A stretch of 64,000 nt of DNA from a bacterium (GCA_028275345.1 JAPWUV010000002.1:186001-250000), one strand, 5' to 3'; shown: positions 30,481 through 39,197, numbered from the stretch's first letter. The notes: a model not told the origin generated them from the sequence alone. Program-made: numbers and translations.

Positions 30481-30579
30481 GTGAAGCCGCTGGCCTTGTC
30501 CGTGGTTTGGTTCTGGCCCTGGTGGTGGCGCTCGTTTGAGCGCAGTGGGAGGGACAGGGTCCGGCACGCATCAACGTAG
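30481..30579 (+). CDS. Trp-rich leader peptide (32 aa)
   Basis: Starts at GTG 30481, six bases after the strong ribosome site GAGGAGG, and ends at TAG 30577-30579. The sequence core is VVWFWPWWWRS: five Trp in seven residues, the last three consecutive. Its job is regulatory; the peptide itself probably has no function. It overlaps the first segments of the attenuator so that ribosome position chooses between terminator and antiterminator. Trp frequency of this kind is far above chance. Confidence 0.88.
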   Translation: MKPLALSVVWFWPWWWRSFERSGRDRVRHAST

Positions 30580-30603
30580 ATCCCACACCGCTCGGAAGGT
30601 CCA

Positions 30604-30636
30604 GCCCACTGCAAGAGAGTTGCAGTGGGCTTTTTT
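30604..30636 (+). terminator. attenuator terminator (segment 3:4)
   Basis: 11-bp perfect stem GCCCACTGCAA and TTGCAGTGGGC with loop GAGAG, followed by TTTTTT (30631-30636). It lies 51 bases before the start codon of the SerK-like gene. Confidence 0.92.
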
Positions 30637-30687
30637 GTTACTGGGGAGGGATGGCGCGGGCGCATAACGGGCAGGAGGACTTGCGGG

Positions 30688-31530
30688 ATGATCGAGGAAA
30701 ACCACGACGAGCTCAAGATTGGAGAGCTCCCGCAGCTGCAAATCGTGGAGATCGACGAGGTCCTGTTCCACGAAGAGCCGGACATCGAGCGCGTAGCGCG
30801 GCTTGTGGAGAAATTCGGAGCCGATGGGGTTCTCCGCAACCCTCCGGTTGTGGCCAAGCGATCGGACTCCTCCAAGCGGATCCTCCTCGATGGTGCCAAT
30901 CGGATCACGGCGCTGCGGAAGCTAGATTTTCAGCATGTCCTGGTTCAAGAGATCGATCTGGAGGACCGGGGTCTGGTGCTGGATCGTTGGCACCACGCGG
31001 TGGAATACCTCAGCCGAGACGAGCTCCTCGCCCACGCCCTCACTGTGCCCGGCGTCTCCCTTGCCGACACCGAAACGGTCGCCGATCATCCGGGATTCCT
31101 TTGCCGCTTGCGGTTCGCCGACGAGACGGAGGTGGCCCTGGTGGGAGCCGCCGATCTGTTTTCCAAGGTCGAACAGCTGCGCGCCTTCGTTCGCTTCTAC
31201 CACCGCTTCGAGTACATGGACCGGGTGAGCTACACGGATCTGGAGCACCTGAAACGGAACTACCGCAACTTTTCGGCCCTGGTAAGTTTCCCGCGCTTCG
31301 GCAAGGGCGACCTGGTTTCGTTGACGGAGGCCGGCGTGCTTCTTCCGAGCGGGATCACCCGGGTCCTACTGCCGAAGCGGGCACTGCGCTTCAACCTCCA
31401 TCTCGACATCCTCCGGGCCAAGCTTTCCGTGGAGGAAAAGAATCTCTGGCTACGGGAGACGATCCAGCAGAAGATCCAGGACAAATGCATCCGTTTCTAC
31501 CGGGAGCCGACGTTTTTCTTCGATGAATGA
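30688..31530 (+). CDS. ParB/SerK-like protein, possible free L-serine kinase
   Basis: 280 residues from ATG 30688, AGGAGG nine bases upstream. The N-terminal ~110 residues form a ParB/Srx-type domain: FHEEPDIERVARLVEKFGAD, then NPPVVAKR and LLDGANRITALRKL. This layout (HE near residue 28-30, DGxxR near 68-72) matches the ADP-dependent free serine kinase SerK and SbnI rather than chromosomal ParB, which has GERR and a HTH domain that is missing here. SerK makes O-phosphoserine from L-serine; its catalytic glutamate, from memory Glu30, would correspond to Glu29/Glu30 here. The C-terminal half has no family I recognise. It is the first gene behind a Trp attenuator and is followed by trpB2, whose product is expected to use O-phosphoserine. 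Alternative: DNA-binding or other ParB-fold regulator. Confidence 0.65.
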   Translation: MIEENHDELKIGELPQLQIVEIDEVLFHEEPDIERVARLVEKFGADGVLRNPPVVAKRSDSSKRILLDGANRITALRKLDFQHVLVQEIDLEDRGLVLDRWHHAVEYLSRDELLAHALTVPGVSLADTETVADHPGFLCRLRFADETEVALVGAADLFSKVEQLRAFVRFYHRFEYMDRVSYTDLEHLKRNYRNFSALVSFPRFGKGDLVSLTEAGVLLPSGITRVLLPKRALRFNLHLDILRAKLSVEEKNLWLRETIQQKIQDKCIRFYREPTFFFDE

Positions 31531-31618
31531 GTGGGCGAACTCGCGCGACCCGTTCTGGGGCGAGGAAGGGCTGTATGGTACGATCGGTTCAACCTAACGA
31601 TCCATAAGGAGGGTGCAG

Positions 31619-32980
31619 ATGCCGGACATCAAGATCATGCTGAGCGAGGAGGAGATTCCGAAGGCCTGGTACAACATCCAGGCGGATCTGCCAAAGCCTT
31701 TGCCGCCGGTATTGCATCCGGCGACGAAGAAGCCCATTGGGCCCGATGACCTTGCGCCCATCTTCCCGATGGGTTTGATCCTTCAGGAAGTGAGCCAAGA
31801 GAGGTGGATTGAGATCCCGTCCGAGGTGCGCGAAGTGTACAAGATCTGGCGGCCCACCCCCCTGGTGCGCGCGATTCGCTGGGAGAAGCAGCTGCGTACG
31901 CCGGCGAAGATCTACTACAAGTGGGAAGGGGTGAGCCCTCCCGGAAGCCACAAGCCGAACACCGCAGTGGCCCAGGTCTTCTACAACAAGGCGGAGGGAG
32001 TTCGCCGCATCACCACGGAGACCGGCGCGGGCCAATGGGGAAGCGCCCTCGCCTTCGCCTGCAACCTCTTCGGTGTCGAATGCAAGGTCTACATGGTCCG
32101 GGTGAGCTATGAGCAGAAGCCGTACCGCCGCGTCCTCATGGAGACGTGGGGGGCCAAATGTGTCGCCAGCCCCAGTGAGGACACGCAGGCCGGACGCTCC
32201 ATCCTGGCCAAGGATCCCGATTCGCCGGGCTCGCTCGGCATTGCCATCAGCGAAGCGGTGGAAGATGCCGCCACCCACGACGACACCAAGTACTCCCTCG
32301 GCAGTGTGCTCAATCACGTCCTCCTGCATCAGACGGTGATCGGGCTTGAGACCTTGAAGCAGTTTGAGAGGGTCGGTGAATACCCGGATGTGGTGATCGG
32401 ATGTGTGGGCGGAGGATCCAACTTCGCGGGACTGGCGCTGCCCTTCGTCCGCGACAAGATCGTGGAGGGCAAGAAGACTCGCATCATCGCCGTGGAACCC
32501 ACCGCCTGCCCCTCGATGACGAAGGGCCTCTACCGCTACGACTTCGGTGACACGGCCTGCATGACGCCCCTCCTCAAGATGTTCACGCTAGGGCACGATT
32601 TCATGCCGGCGCCGATCCATGCGGGGGGTCTCCGCTACCACGGGATGGCCCCCATCGTTTGCCACCTCTACGCGCTGGGGCTGATCGAAGCCGTGGCCTA
32701 CCACCAGAATCCAGTATTTGAGGCAGCCGTGAGCTTCGCTCGTGCGGAGGGATTCATCCCCGCACCGGAGACGGCCCATGCCATCCGGGCTGCCATGGAC
32801 GAAGCCCTTCGTTGCCGGGAAAGCGGAGAGGCCAAGGTGATCGTGTTCAATGCGAGCGGTCACGGTCATTTCGACCTCGGGGCTTACGAGAAGTACCTCC
32901 GCGGGCAACTGGAGGATTACGAGTACCCTGAGGAGAAGGTGAGGGAGACCCTCTCCCGGCTGCCGGTGGTGGAAGAGTAG
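31619..32980 (+). CDS. trpB2: tryptophan synthase beta-like enzyme TrpB2
   Basis: 453 residues from ATG 31619 (AAGGAGG seven bases upstream; a GTG six bases earlier is in frame). Length and N-terminal extension ([20 protein letters not shown]) mark the TrpB2 group (TIGR01415). PLP lysine is Lys112 in [11 protein letters not shown]; the conserved [13 protein letters not shown] carries the catalytic glutamate, [10 protein letters not shown] binds the PLP phosphate and HAGGLRYHG is characteristic of TrpB2. TrpB2 lacks the usual TrpA interface; published TrpB2 enzymes condense indole with O-phosphoserine, and no trpA is in the window. The gene follows the SerK-like gene by 88 bases under the same Trp attenuator. 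Confidence 0.95.
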   Translation: MPDIKIMLSEEEIPKAWYNIQADLPKPLPPVLHPATKKPIGPDDLAPIFPMGLILQEVSQERWIEIPSEVREVYKIWRPTPLVRAIRWEKQLRTPAKIYYKWEGVSPPGSHKPNTAVAQVFYNKAEGVRRITTETGAGQWGSALAFACNLFGVECKVYMVRVSYEQKPYRRVLMETWGAKCVASPSEDTQAGRSILAKDPDSPGSLGIAISEAVEDAATHDDTKYSLGSVLNHVLLHQTVIGLETLKQFERVGEYPDVVIGCVGGGSNFAGLALPFVRDKIVEGKKTRIIAVEPTACPSMTKGLYRYDFGDTACMTPLLKMFTLGHDFMPAPIHAGGLRYHGMAPIVCHLYALGLIEAVAYHQNPVFEAAVSFARAEGFIPAPETAHAIRAAMDEALRCRESGEAKVIVFNASGHGHFDLGAYEKYLRGQLEDYEYPEEKVRETLSRLPVVEE

Positions 32981-33012
32981 CCCGCCCTCTCGCATCCATC
33001 GCCGCGACACGC

Positions 33013-33042
33013 GGGGTCGCCGAGATTTCTCCCGGCGACCCC
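33013..33042 (+). terminator. hairpin after trpB2
   Basis: Perfect 10-bp stem GGGGTCGCCG (33013-33022) and CGGCGACCCC (33033-33042) with a 10-base loop, 33 bases after the trpB2 stop. There is no T tract, so termination may need Rho or be partial. Confidence 0.5.
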
Positions 33043-33229
33043 GGTGATTCCGGCTGGTCCCGCGTTGAGGAGCGAGGGCCAAGGACGGGTCTTGCGCTCC
33101 CGCGGTCTCCGGGCTTTCGCGCCGGGACCAGCGGAAGGGGCTGCTCAATTTGTGATCCGGTCGCGCTCTCCATCGTCCCGGTTTGCATGGTCGGAGGGGG
33201 GCTCCGTTCGGCAGCAGTGGAAATCAGCC

Positions 33230-33258
33230 TTGACTTTTGTGAGGGGGTTTTCTATCCT
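33230..33258 (+). promoter_or_regulatory. sigma-70 promoter of the YbaK-like gene
   Basis: TTGACT (33230-33235), 17-base spacer, TATCCT (33253-33258). The leader before the start codon would be about 215 bases. Confidence 0.65.
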
Positions 33259-33481
33259 GTTTTCGCCGGAAGGCCGAGGGTGTGGAGAAAAAAACCAAGT
33301 CGTCGGGGTTGTGTTCCCCAGCGCTGGGCTCGGGCCTACAGGCGGTCTTCCCCAACGACGGAGCTTGCTCATCCCAGATTTTCCGAAGCGACGAGCTACA
33401 CCTCTTCCACGGGCAGGAATCTCATCGGCAGAGCCCGAGTGGCGAGACGGGGAACATGGGAAGACCCGGAAAGGAGGAGGT

Positions 33482-33949
33482 ATGCCGTCGACAAGGCTCA
33501 AGCAGTACCTCGACGAGAAGGGGGTGAAGTACGTCACCATCAAGCATTCGCGGGCGTACACCGCGCAGGAGATCGCCGCGTCCATGCACGTCCCGGGGCA
33601 GGAGCTCGCCAAGACGGTACTGGTGAAGCTGGATGACAAGATGGTCATGGTCGTTCTGCCGGCCAACCTCGCCGTTGACCTGCACTTGCTGAAAGACTGC
33701 ACGGGGGCTCGGAAAGCCGAATTGGCAAAGGAGGAGGAATTCCGAGAGCTATTTCCCGATTGCGAACTCGGGGCCATGCCTCCCTTCGGCAACCTGTACA
33801 ACCTGCCGGTTTACGTGGACACGAGTCTGGCGCGCGATCGCGAGATCGTCTTCAATGCCTGCTCTCACACCGAGGCGATCCGTATGGGGTACGCAGACTA
33901 CGAGCGACTGGTGAGCCCCACCGTGATCCACTGCGCCCGGAACCGTTAG
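33482..33949 (+). CDS. ybaK: YbaK/EbsC-type aminoacyl-tRNA deacylase
   Basis: 155 residues from ATG 33482, AGGAGGAGG upstream. Typical single-domain YbaK fold: HSRAYTAQEIAASMHVPGQE, then LAKTVLVKLDDKMVMVVLPA with the conserved lysine of the active site, LGAMPPFGNLYNLPVYVD and a final FNACSHTEAIRM. These proteins hydrolyse mischarged aminoacyl-tRNA (Cys-tRNA-Pro or Ala-tRNA-Pro and relatives) in trans. Substrate here cannot be told from sequence. The gene has its own promoter and no clear operon partner. Confidence 0.9.
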   Translation: MPSTRLKQYLDEKGVKYVTIKHSRAYTAQEIAASMHVPGQELAKTVLVKLDDKMVMVVLPANLAVDLHLLKDCTGARKAELAKEEEFRELFPDCELGAMPPFGNLYNLPVYVDTSLARDREIVFNACSHTEAIRMGYADYERLVSPTVIHCARNR

Positions 33950-34056
33950 CCGGCTTGTTAGCTTGCGCCGGGCTCGGAAGGACTGGGGGCTCGTCCTTGG
34001 GCCTTGGGGGATGGGGGACATCGACGTAAGGTGGAAAAGGAGGGAAGGCGCGAGAG

Positions 34057-35055
34057 GTGACGGACTGCATTCGTCTCGCTCACGGAAGCGGGGGGCGACT
34101 GACGCACCGGCTGATCCGCGATATCTTTCGTCGTCACTTCGGGGATGACGTTCCCTTGGACGACAGCTTCATCGCCAGGTCGCCGGGGGAGCGGATTGCC
34201 GTCACGACCGACGCGTACGTGGTGGATCCGATATTCTTTCCCGGAGGAGACATAGGGCGCCTCGCCGTCAGCGGGACGGTGAACGACCTCGCGGTCCAGG
34301 GGGCAATGCCCGTCTACATCGCTGTGGCCTTCGTACTGGAGGAGGGGCTCCCGCTGAATGAGCTGGAACAGGTGGTGCAGTCGATGGCGGCCACTTGCGC
34401 GGGCGTGGGTGCCCGCATTGTGGCGGGGGACACCAAGGTCGTCCCCCGCGGGAAAGGGGACCGGTTGTTCGTCGCCACCTCGGGCCTGGGGGTGGTGCTT
34501 TCGCCGTGGCCGCTTTCGGGGGCGAACGCGCGGGCCGGGGACTTGGTGCTCGTCAGTGGCCCTGTGGGGGAGCACGAAATGGCCATTCTTGTGTCGCGTT
34601 CGGGCATTGAATTGGGCGGGGAGTTCCGTTCCGACGTCGCTCCGGTACTGGATCTGGCGCGGGCCTTGTGGGAAAGCTGTGAGGTCCATGCCATGAGGGA
34701 CCCGACGCGCGGCGGTCTGGCCACAGCCCTGAATGAGATCGCCCGGCAATCTCAGGTGGCCATCGAAGTTGACGAGGGTCAGGTTCCGGTGCGGTCGGAA
34801 ATCTTGGGAGCCTGCGAGCTCCTGGGGTTCGATCCCCTGTACCTGGCCTGCGAGGGGAGGCTCATCGCTGTGGTGCCGGAAGCGGAGGCGGAGCGGGCGC
34901 TCTCGGTGATGCGGAGCCAGCCGCTTGGCAGGGACGCCGCGGTGATTGGCCGCGTCTTGCCTGAACCCAAGGGCAGGGTTTACCTCCGAACGAGCGTTGG
35001 GGGCCGCCGCATCCTCGACTTGCTCTCAGGGGAACAACTGCCCCGGATTTGCTGA
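34057..35055 (+). CDS. hypE: hydrogenase maturation factor HypE
   Basis: 332 residues, GTG start, AGGAGG 13 bases upstream. PurM/AIR synthase-type ATP-binding fold: LAHGSGGRLTHRLI, TTDAYVVDPIFFPGGDIG, VSGTVNDLAVQGAMP, ATSGLGVV and RDPTRGGLATALNEIA. The protein ends LPRIC with the C-terminal cysteine that HypF carbamoylates and HypE dehydrates to thiocyanate for the [NiFe] site CN ligand. Both the cysteine tail and length are complete. No hypA, B, C, D, F or hydrogenase gene is in the window, so hypE stands alone here; the rest may be elsewhere in the genome. Confidence 0.93.
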   Translation: MTDCIRLAHGSGGRLTHRLIRDIFRRHFGDDVPLDDSFIARSPGERIAVTTDAYVVDPIFFPGGDIGRLAVSGTVNDLAVQGAMPVYIAVAFVLEEGLPLNELEQVVQSMAATCAGVGARIVAGDTKVVPRGKGDRLFVATSGLGVVLSPWPLSGANARAGDLVLVSGPVGEHEMAILVSRSGIELGGEFRSDVAPVLDLARALWESCEVHAMRDPTRGGLATALNEIARQSQVAIEVDEGQVPVRSEILGACELLGFDPLYLACEGRLIAVVPEAEAERALSVMRSQPLGRDAAVIGRVLPEPKGRVYLRTSVGGRRILDLLSGEQLPRIC

Positions 35056-35069
35056 CTCCACCGGTGGAG
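35056..35069. promoter_or_regulatory. 14-bp perfect palindrome after hypE
   Basis: CTCCACCGGTGGAG, perfect dyad, starts right after the hypE stop codon. With no loop it is poor as an RNA hairpin and may be a protein-binding site or chance. Confidence 0.3.
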
Positions 35070-35491
35070 CGGCGGGGGTAGAACGAAAAGCAACTCCTAC
35101 CGAGATTCGTCAGGGGGCATCCCGAGCAATCTGCTGCGAGGCACCCTCCCAAAGCCGCGGGAAGGCTGCCGACTCACTCCAGGGATGGCGGGCCATTCTA
35201 CCGCCCGGATTCCGGAATGCGCGTGAGACGGGCGGGAGCGGAAGCTGGCGCCGCTTTCAGGCCCGGGTTGCACGGCCTTCGGTTGTCGATCCGTCGCATC
35301 CGCGTGTGGGCCCCAAAGGGCGACTCGCGAGGGCTACCCGATCGCGACCTTGCGACGGTGGGTGCCGACTTTGGGCTTGACGGCCCAAACCCTGGGGAGC
35401 CCACATGGCCGCGATTTCCTGGAAAGACGGCGTGGAACTGATTGTCACCTCCGGAATCCCCGAGAAACGGCGTGCGAGCATGATTTTCGGC

Positions 35492-35518
35492 TCAAGTTTG
35501 AGCTGGGTCGGTCGATCA
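35492..35518 (+). promoter_or_regulatory. sigma-28 (FliA)-like promoter of the chemoreceptor pair
   Basis: TCAAGTTT (35492-35499), exactly 11 bases, GTCGATCA (35511-35518), compared with the flagellar consensus TAAAGTTT-N11-GCCGATAA: one mismatch in the first block, two in the second. It precedes a gene that leads into a chemoreceptor, as expected for a motility sigma factor. Confidence 0.55.
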
Positions 35519-35608
35519 TAGGTTTGACTCAAAGGCCTGCCATGCGGGGATATCGAGGCACAATTGCGATCCGTCACTTCGTCCCCCACAGTGAAGGGAG
35601 GCTGACAG

Positions 35609-36154
35609 ATGAGGAGAGTGCTCTCAACTGGGGTTGTGTCGCTGGTGGCGTCCCTGTTTCCTGTAGCGATGGCCTTCGGGCAGCAGGCAACCTTGCTGCA
35701 GCAGTTCTACGTGATGAAAGCCTTCGCTCCCAATGTGGACAAGGTGGGGGTTTTGGTGAGCCAAACGCCAGCTGCTGAGTTCAAGGACAAACTTGGTCGC
35801 GCCTCGGCGGCGGTAGGAGTGCAGGCTGTCATTTCCGTGGTGGCCGGTCTCAATGATCTGTCTCGTGCCTACCAGGAGCTAGTGACCAACTACCGGGTAC
35901 GGTTCATCTGGATCCCGCCTGAGGACGCCGTGCTTTGCTCCGACGTGGCTCGGGACTATCTCGTGCGCAAAGCGGTGACCGAAGGGGTTGGGATCCTTGC
36001 ACCCTCCAAGCAGTGGGTCGCTCAGGGGGCCACGCTCTACGTCGGCCTGGACGGAGAAAAGGTGAAGCCCTACTACAACAGCCGAGCGCTGCAAGCGCTG
36101 GGACTGACCGTGCCGGACAAGTTTGCAGACGTGAGCACGGCGACCAGTGAGTAG
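35609..36154 (+). CDS. periplasmic protein, ABC substrate-binding-like half
   Basis: 181 residues, ATG with GGGAGG upstream. Signal peptide [20 protein letters not shown]...AFGQ. The mature part, starting at [20 protein letters not shown] and including [20 protein letters not shown] and [20 protein letters not shown], resembles one lobe of PF04392-type ABC substrate-binding proteins. No ABC permease is nearby. It lies 35 bases before a chemoreceptor gene behind a sigma-28-like promoter, so it could be a periplasmic ligand-binding partner that presents a ligand to the receptor. Ligand unknown. Confidence 0.6.
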   Translation: MRRVLSTGVVSLVASLFPVAMAFGQQATLLQQFYVMKAFAPNVDKVGVLVSQTPAAEFKDKLGRASAAVGVQAVISVVAGLNDLSRAYQELVTNYRVRFIWIPPEDAVLCSDVARDYLVRKAVTEGVGILAPSKQWVAQGATLYVGLDGEKVKPYYNSRALQALGLTVPDKFADVSTATSE

Positions 36155-36189
36155 GAATTGCCCAGGTGCAGGAAGACCGGAGAAGGGCC

Positions 36190-38064
36190 ATGGCTGCTTC
36201 AAAGTCGATGCACAGCCTTCGAACCAAGCTGCTTTTCCTCGTGGAAGCAGTGGTGATTCTGCTGGCCTTGGGCGTCAGCTTCTACTTTGCCGGCCTGCAG
36301 AAGCGCCGAACCTTGGAAGAAATCGACCGACGGGCCGCGGCGTTGGCTTCGAGCCTGGCAATGCAGGGACGCTTCGGACTTCTCCTAGGAGACACCGAGG
36401 ATCTGAACCGGGCCCTGCAATCCTTCCAGCTTTCGGACGTGGTGTACGCCGCCTATCTCGACTCGAGCGGTTCGCCCGTGGTGTCGGTGGGCAATATGCC
36501 GAGCCGAAGATGGGCGATCCCGGAAGAAGCGGCGGTGCGGGATTCTTGGGCTGGTTCGGGGGAGAAGGCGAGGGAGGCAATTGCGCCGGTCCGGGTACAG
36601 GTGATGGGAACCACGAAAAAAGCGGGAGGTGCGGTTCTTGCGGTCTCACTGCATCATCTCGCGGAGGTTCAGGCCAATGCAGTCAAAGTTAGCTTCGTTG
36701 TGATCCTTGTGTTCAGCGTCCTGGGGTACTTGGCCACAAGCTTCCTTACCTGGCATATCATCAAGCCCCTGCGGGAACTCGAGGAAGCCGCCGCCCGGAT
36801 CGCCGCCGGCGATCGCCATGTGGCGATTGAGGTCCGCCGCGCGGACGAGATCGGCAAGCTCGCGGAGGCCTTCCGGCGAATGGCTTCCGATATCGACCGG
36901 GCCTTTGCGGAAATCGAGGCCCAGCGGCGCGAGGCGGAGAACCTCAGAGAAGTAGCCGAGGAAGCCAGGCGTACCGTGGAGGCCCACAACCAGAAACTCC
37001 AATCGGAGCTTCACAGTCTGCTTCAAACCGTCGAACAGGTGAGCAGCGGCGATCTCAGCATCCGCATTGAGCTCGATACCGAGGGTGAGCTCGGCCAGCT
37101 CGCTGAGAAGATCCAAGTGATGGCCAGTACCCTACACGACATCCTCGCCGAGATTCGTTCCGTCTCCGAGACCCTGGTGGGAGCTGCAAATAAGATCAGA
37201 AACTCGACGGAGAATGTGGCTTCCTCCGCCTCTCAGCAAACCGCGCAGGTCACCGAGGTGGTGGGAAGCGTGGCGGAAATCTCGGCCACAATCCGAGAAA
37301 CGGCCGAGTACATCCAAAAAGTGGCTTCCGAGTCTCAGAACGCCAAGGAGATCGCCCGGAAAGGCTACCAGCACGTGGAGGAGATCTACCGGGGCCTGGA
37401 GGAGATCGTCAATTCGCAAGAGGCGGTGACGGCTACGATCGCCAACCTCGTGTCGCAGGTGGCCACGATCGGTGAGATTGCCAGCGTTATTGAGGAAATC
37501 GCCGACCAGACCAATCTGCTGGCTCTGAACGCGGCCATCGAAGCGGCGCGCGCCGGAGAGCACGGGCGCGGCTTCGCTGTGGTGGCGGAGGAGGTCGGCA
37601 AGCTGGCGGAGCGGACCACAACCGCCACTCGAGAGATCGCCCAGGTGATCAAGGCGATCCAGCAGCGGACGGCCGAAACGGATCAGTCCGTCGCCGCAGC
37701 CCGCAATGTGGCCTCACGCGTGACCGAAGCTGCCGCCGTGATGCAGAGATCCATGCAGGAGATCGTGTCCGGCGCCGAGGTTGTCCAGGAAATGCTCTCC
37801 CACGTGGCATCGAGCTCACAGCAGCAATCGGCCGCTGCGGAGCAAGTGAGCCGAAGCATGGAGGCCATTCGGAGCGCAGCCGTGGAGACGGCCACCAGCA
37901 CCCACGAAATCGCCGTCGAAGCCGAAGGGCTCAGCAATCTCGCGGGCCGACTCGACAGCCTGTTGTCGCAGTTCCGCCTCGAAGGGATGTCGACACGGGT
38001 GGTGGAAGTGGGCCCCGCCCGAGTTGGAGCGCGCCAGAGAGCCAGAGAGTTCTCTCCGGCATAG
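36190..38064 (+). CDS. methyl-accepting chemotaxis protein
   Basis: 624 residues from ATG 36190 (GGAGAAGG upstream; GTG 36166 is in frame). TM1 near residues 13-37 ([20 protein letters not shown]), a periplasmic sensor domain of about 135 residues, TM2 ([20 protein letters not shown]), HAMP ([20 protein letters not shown]) and a second HAMP-like segment around [20 protein letters not shown], then a long coiled-coil signalling domain. The hairpin tip [30 protein letters not shown], read in part, is fully conserved and is the CheW/CheA contact. It probably feeds the CheW-CheY-CheZ-CheA genes 10 kb away. Confidence 0.95.
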   Translation: MAASKSMHSLRTKLLFLVEAVVILLALGVSFYFAGLQKRRTLEEIDRRAAALASSLAMQGRFGLLLGDTEDLNRALQSFQLSDVVYAAYLDSSGSPVVSVGNMPSRRWAIPEEAAVRDSWAGSGEKAREAIAPVRVQVMGTTKKAGGAVLAVSLHHLAEVQANAVKVSFVVILVFSVLGYLATSFLTWHIIKPLRELEEAAARIAAGDRHVAIEVRRADEIGKLAEAFRRMASDIDRAFAEIEAQRREAENLREVAEEARRTVEAHNQKLQSELHSLLQTVEQVSSGDLSIRIELDTEGELGQLAEKIQVMASTLHDILAEIRSVSETLVGAANKIRNSTENVASSASQQTAQVTEVVGSVAEISATIRETAEYIQKVASESQNAKEIARKGYQHVEEIYRGLEEIVNSQEAVTATIANLVSQVATIGEIASVIEEIADQTNLLALNAAIEAARAGEHGRGFAVVAEEVGKLAERTTTATREIAQVIKAIQQRTAETDQSVAAARNVASRVTEAAAVMQRSMQEIVSGAEVVQEMLSHVASSSQQQSAAAEQVSRSMEAIRSAAVETATSTHEIAVEAEGLSNLAGRLDSLLSQFRLEGMSTRVVEVGPARVGARQRAREFSPA

Positions 38065-38123
38065 CTAAAGTCGCCCGACCCAACCTGAGCATCTACCCCT
38101 CCCTCCCCTCACGTGCCTCAGAC

Positions 38124-38154
38124 GGGCGGCCGCGCCGGTGCCACGCGGCCGCCC
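38124..38154 (+). terminator. hairpin after the chemoreceptor gene
   Basis: Perfect 11-bp stem GGGCGGCCGCG (38124-38134) and CGCGGCCGCCC (38144-38154) with a 9-base loop, 60 bases past the stop. No T tract follows, so strength is uncertain. Confidence 0.5.
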
Positions 38155-38333
38155 GGCCTATTCCTCCAAGGGAACTCCCACAGGCATGGCTGGTACCAAG
38201 TCTAGGATTCAGCACCTTTCGAGGCGTCCGCAGGGCTGGGTCCGTGCCAGCCGCCATTGCGTGCGCCCACTCGCCGACCGAATCGATTCGCGCGAACGAG
38301 GCAGGGCAGTTGCGAAGGAACACCGAGAGAATC

Positions 38334-39197
38334 GTGCGTGAGAAGGCGGGGGCCATCCTTCGCTGGAGCCCGGCTGTGTCGACCCTGATGTTGCTCGTCG
38401 GACTCACGGCATGGGCCCAGGGATCTGCGGGGATCCACTGGCGAATCGAGCCGCCCATCCGCACGGGTCGTGACTTCGAGCTTGTGGCGGACTACGGGAA
38501 GGGGACACGTTACTACCTGGACCGGGACTACGTTTTCACGAGCCTGGACGAGACGCTGGCCGGGGGCTTCCTCCTGCGCACGCTGAACGACATCAAGCGG
38601 GACAGTCTGGTATTGTCCGCCGACAGGGATCGGTGGTCCTGCCACCTGTGGGTGGACCGGCCGATGGTTGTCTACCTGCTCTGGGATTGGCGGACCCTCG
38701 ACATGGTTCCATTGTGGTTGTGGCGCGGCGGCTGGGAGCTCACCCCACTCCGCGAGTACACCACGGATGTCGCCATGGGATTCTTCGCCGTCTTGCGTCG
38801 CGTCCTCGTCCCCGGCGATAGTCTCCTGCTTGGTCATCCCATGGCGGACAATGTGCCAACGCCCTCGATGTACGTGGTCATACTGAAGCCAATGATCGTG
38901 CAGGGGGATGTTCCCAAGCAATACCGTCTCGGGCCGCCATTCCCGAATCCTGCCGCATCGATGGTTACCATCCCCTTCGACTTGCTCGACAGGGCATGGA
39001 TCACAATTCGAATCTGGGATGCCCGCGGGCGTCTGGTAGCACGGGTATGGGAAGGCTTGCGTGAGCCGGGAAGCCACCGGCTCCTTTGGCTAGCAAAGAA
39101 TGACGCCGGACTGCCGCTTCCCAGCGGCTTGTATTTCGTCCACCTGGAAGCAAGGCCATTCTGGAGCGGGACCGCAAAACTCTTGATCCTCAACTAA
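38334..39197 (+). CDS. secreted protein with type IX sorting domain
   Basis: 287 residues from GTG 38334, picked because it starts a signal peptide (REKAGAILRW, then STLMLLVGLTAWAQGSAG); the frame is open further upstream to 38244. No enzyme motif is seen; a Trp-rich stretch (WDWRTLDMVPLWLWRGGWEL) lies in the middle. The last ~80 residues form a type IX/Por sorting domain: YRLGPPFPNPAASMVTIPFD, then IRIWDARGRLVARVW and LPSGLYFVHLEA. It is therefore probably exported to the surface by the type IX system, as the Asp-box protein at 21.9 kb is. Confidence 0.6.
   Translation: MREKAGAILRWSPAVSTLMLLVGLTAWAQGSAGIHWRIEPPIRTGRDFELVADYGKGTRYYLDRDYVFTSLDETLAGGFLLRTLNDIKRDSLVLSADRDRWSCHLWVDRPMVVYLLWDWRTLDMVPLWLWRGGWELTPLREYTTDVAMGFFAVLRRVLVPGDSLLLGHPMADNVPTPSMYVVILKPMIVQGDVPKQYRLGPPFPNPAASMVTIPFDLLDRAWITIRIWDARGRLVARVWEGLREPGSHRLLWLAKNDAGLPLPSGLYFVHLEARPFWSGTAKLLILN

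Larger units (their letters stand above)
30460..30636 (+). promoter_or_regulatory. tryptophan transcription attenuator
   Basis: A classical translation-coupled attenuator can be read directly. The leader peptide has five Trp codons between 30508 and 30528. Segment 1:2 hairpin: GCGCTC (30528-30533) and GAGCGC (30538-30543), possibly extended by CCCTG/CAGGG (30517-30521 and 30555-30559). Antiterminator 2:3: GCAGTGGG (30542-30549) with CCCACTGC (30605-30612), plus GGAC (30552-30555) with GTCC (30599-30602). Terminator 3:4: GCCCACTGCAA (30604-30614) and TTGCAGTGGGC (30620-30630), then six T. Ribosome stalling at Trp codons when Trp-tRNA is scarce would free the antiterminator and allow transcription of the downstream genes. 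Confidence 0.9.
32981..33481. other. intergenic region with hairpin and promoter
   Basis: 501 bases between trpB2 and the YbaK-like gene. It holds the hairpin at 33013-33042 and the promoter at 33230-33258. The frame of the YbaK gene stays open through much of it but shows no recognisable protein. Confidence 0.5.
35056..35608. other. intergenic region with a sigma-28-like promoter
   Basis: 553 bases between hypE and the periplasmic protein gene. Contains the palindrome at 35056-35069, a hairpin TTTGGGC-N6-GCCCAAA (35370-35389) without T tract, and the sigma-28-like promoter at 35492-35518. No coding region was accepted. Confidence 0.5.

Noticed and set aside
30688-31530. Chromosome-partitioning ParB
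   Set aside because: No helix-turn-helix or GERR box was seen, no parA or parS nearby, and the neighbourhood is tryptophan metabolism.
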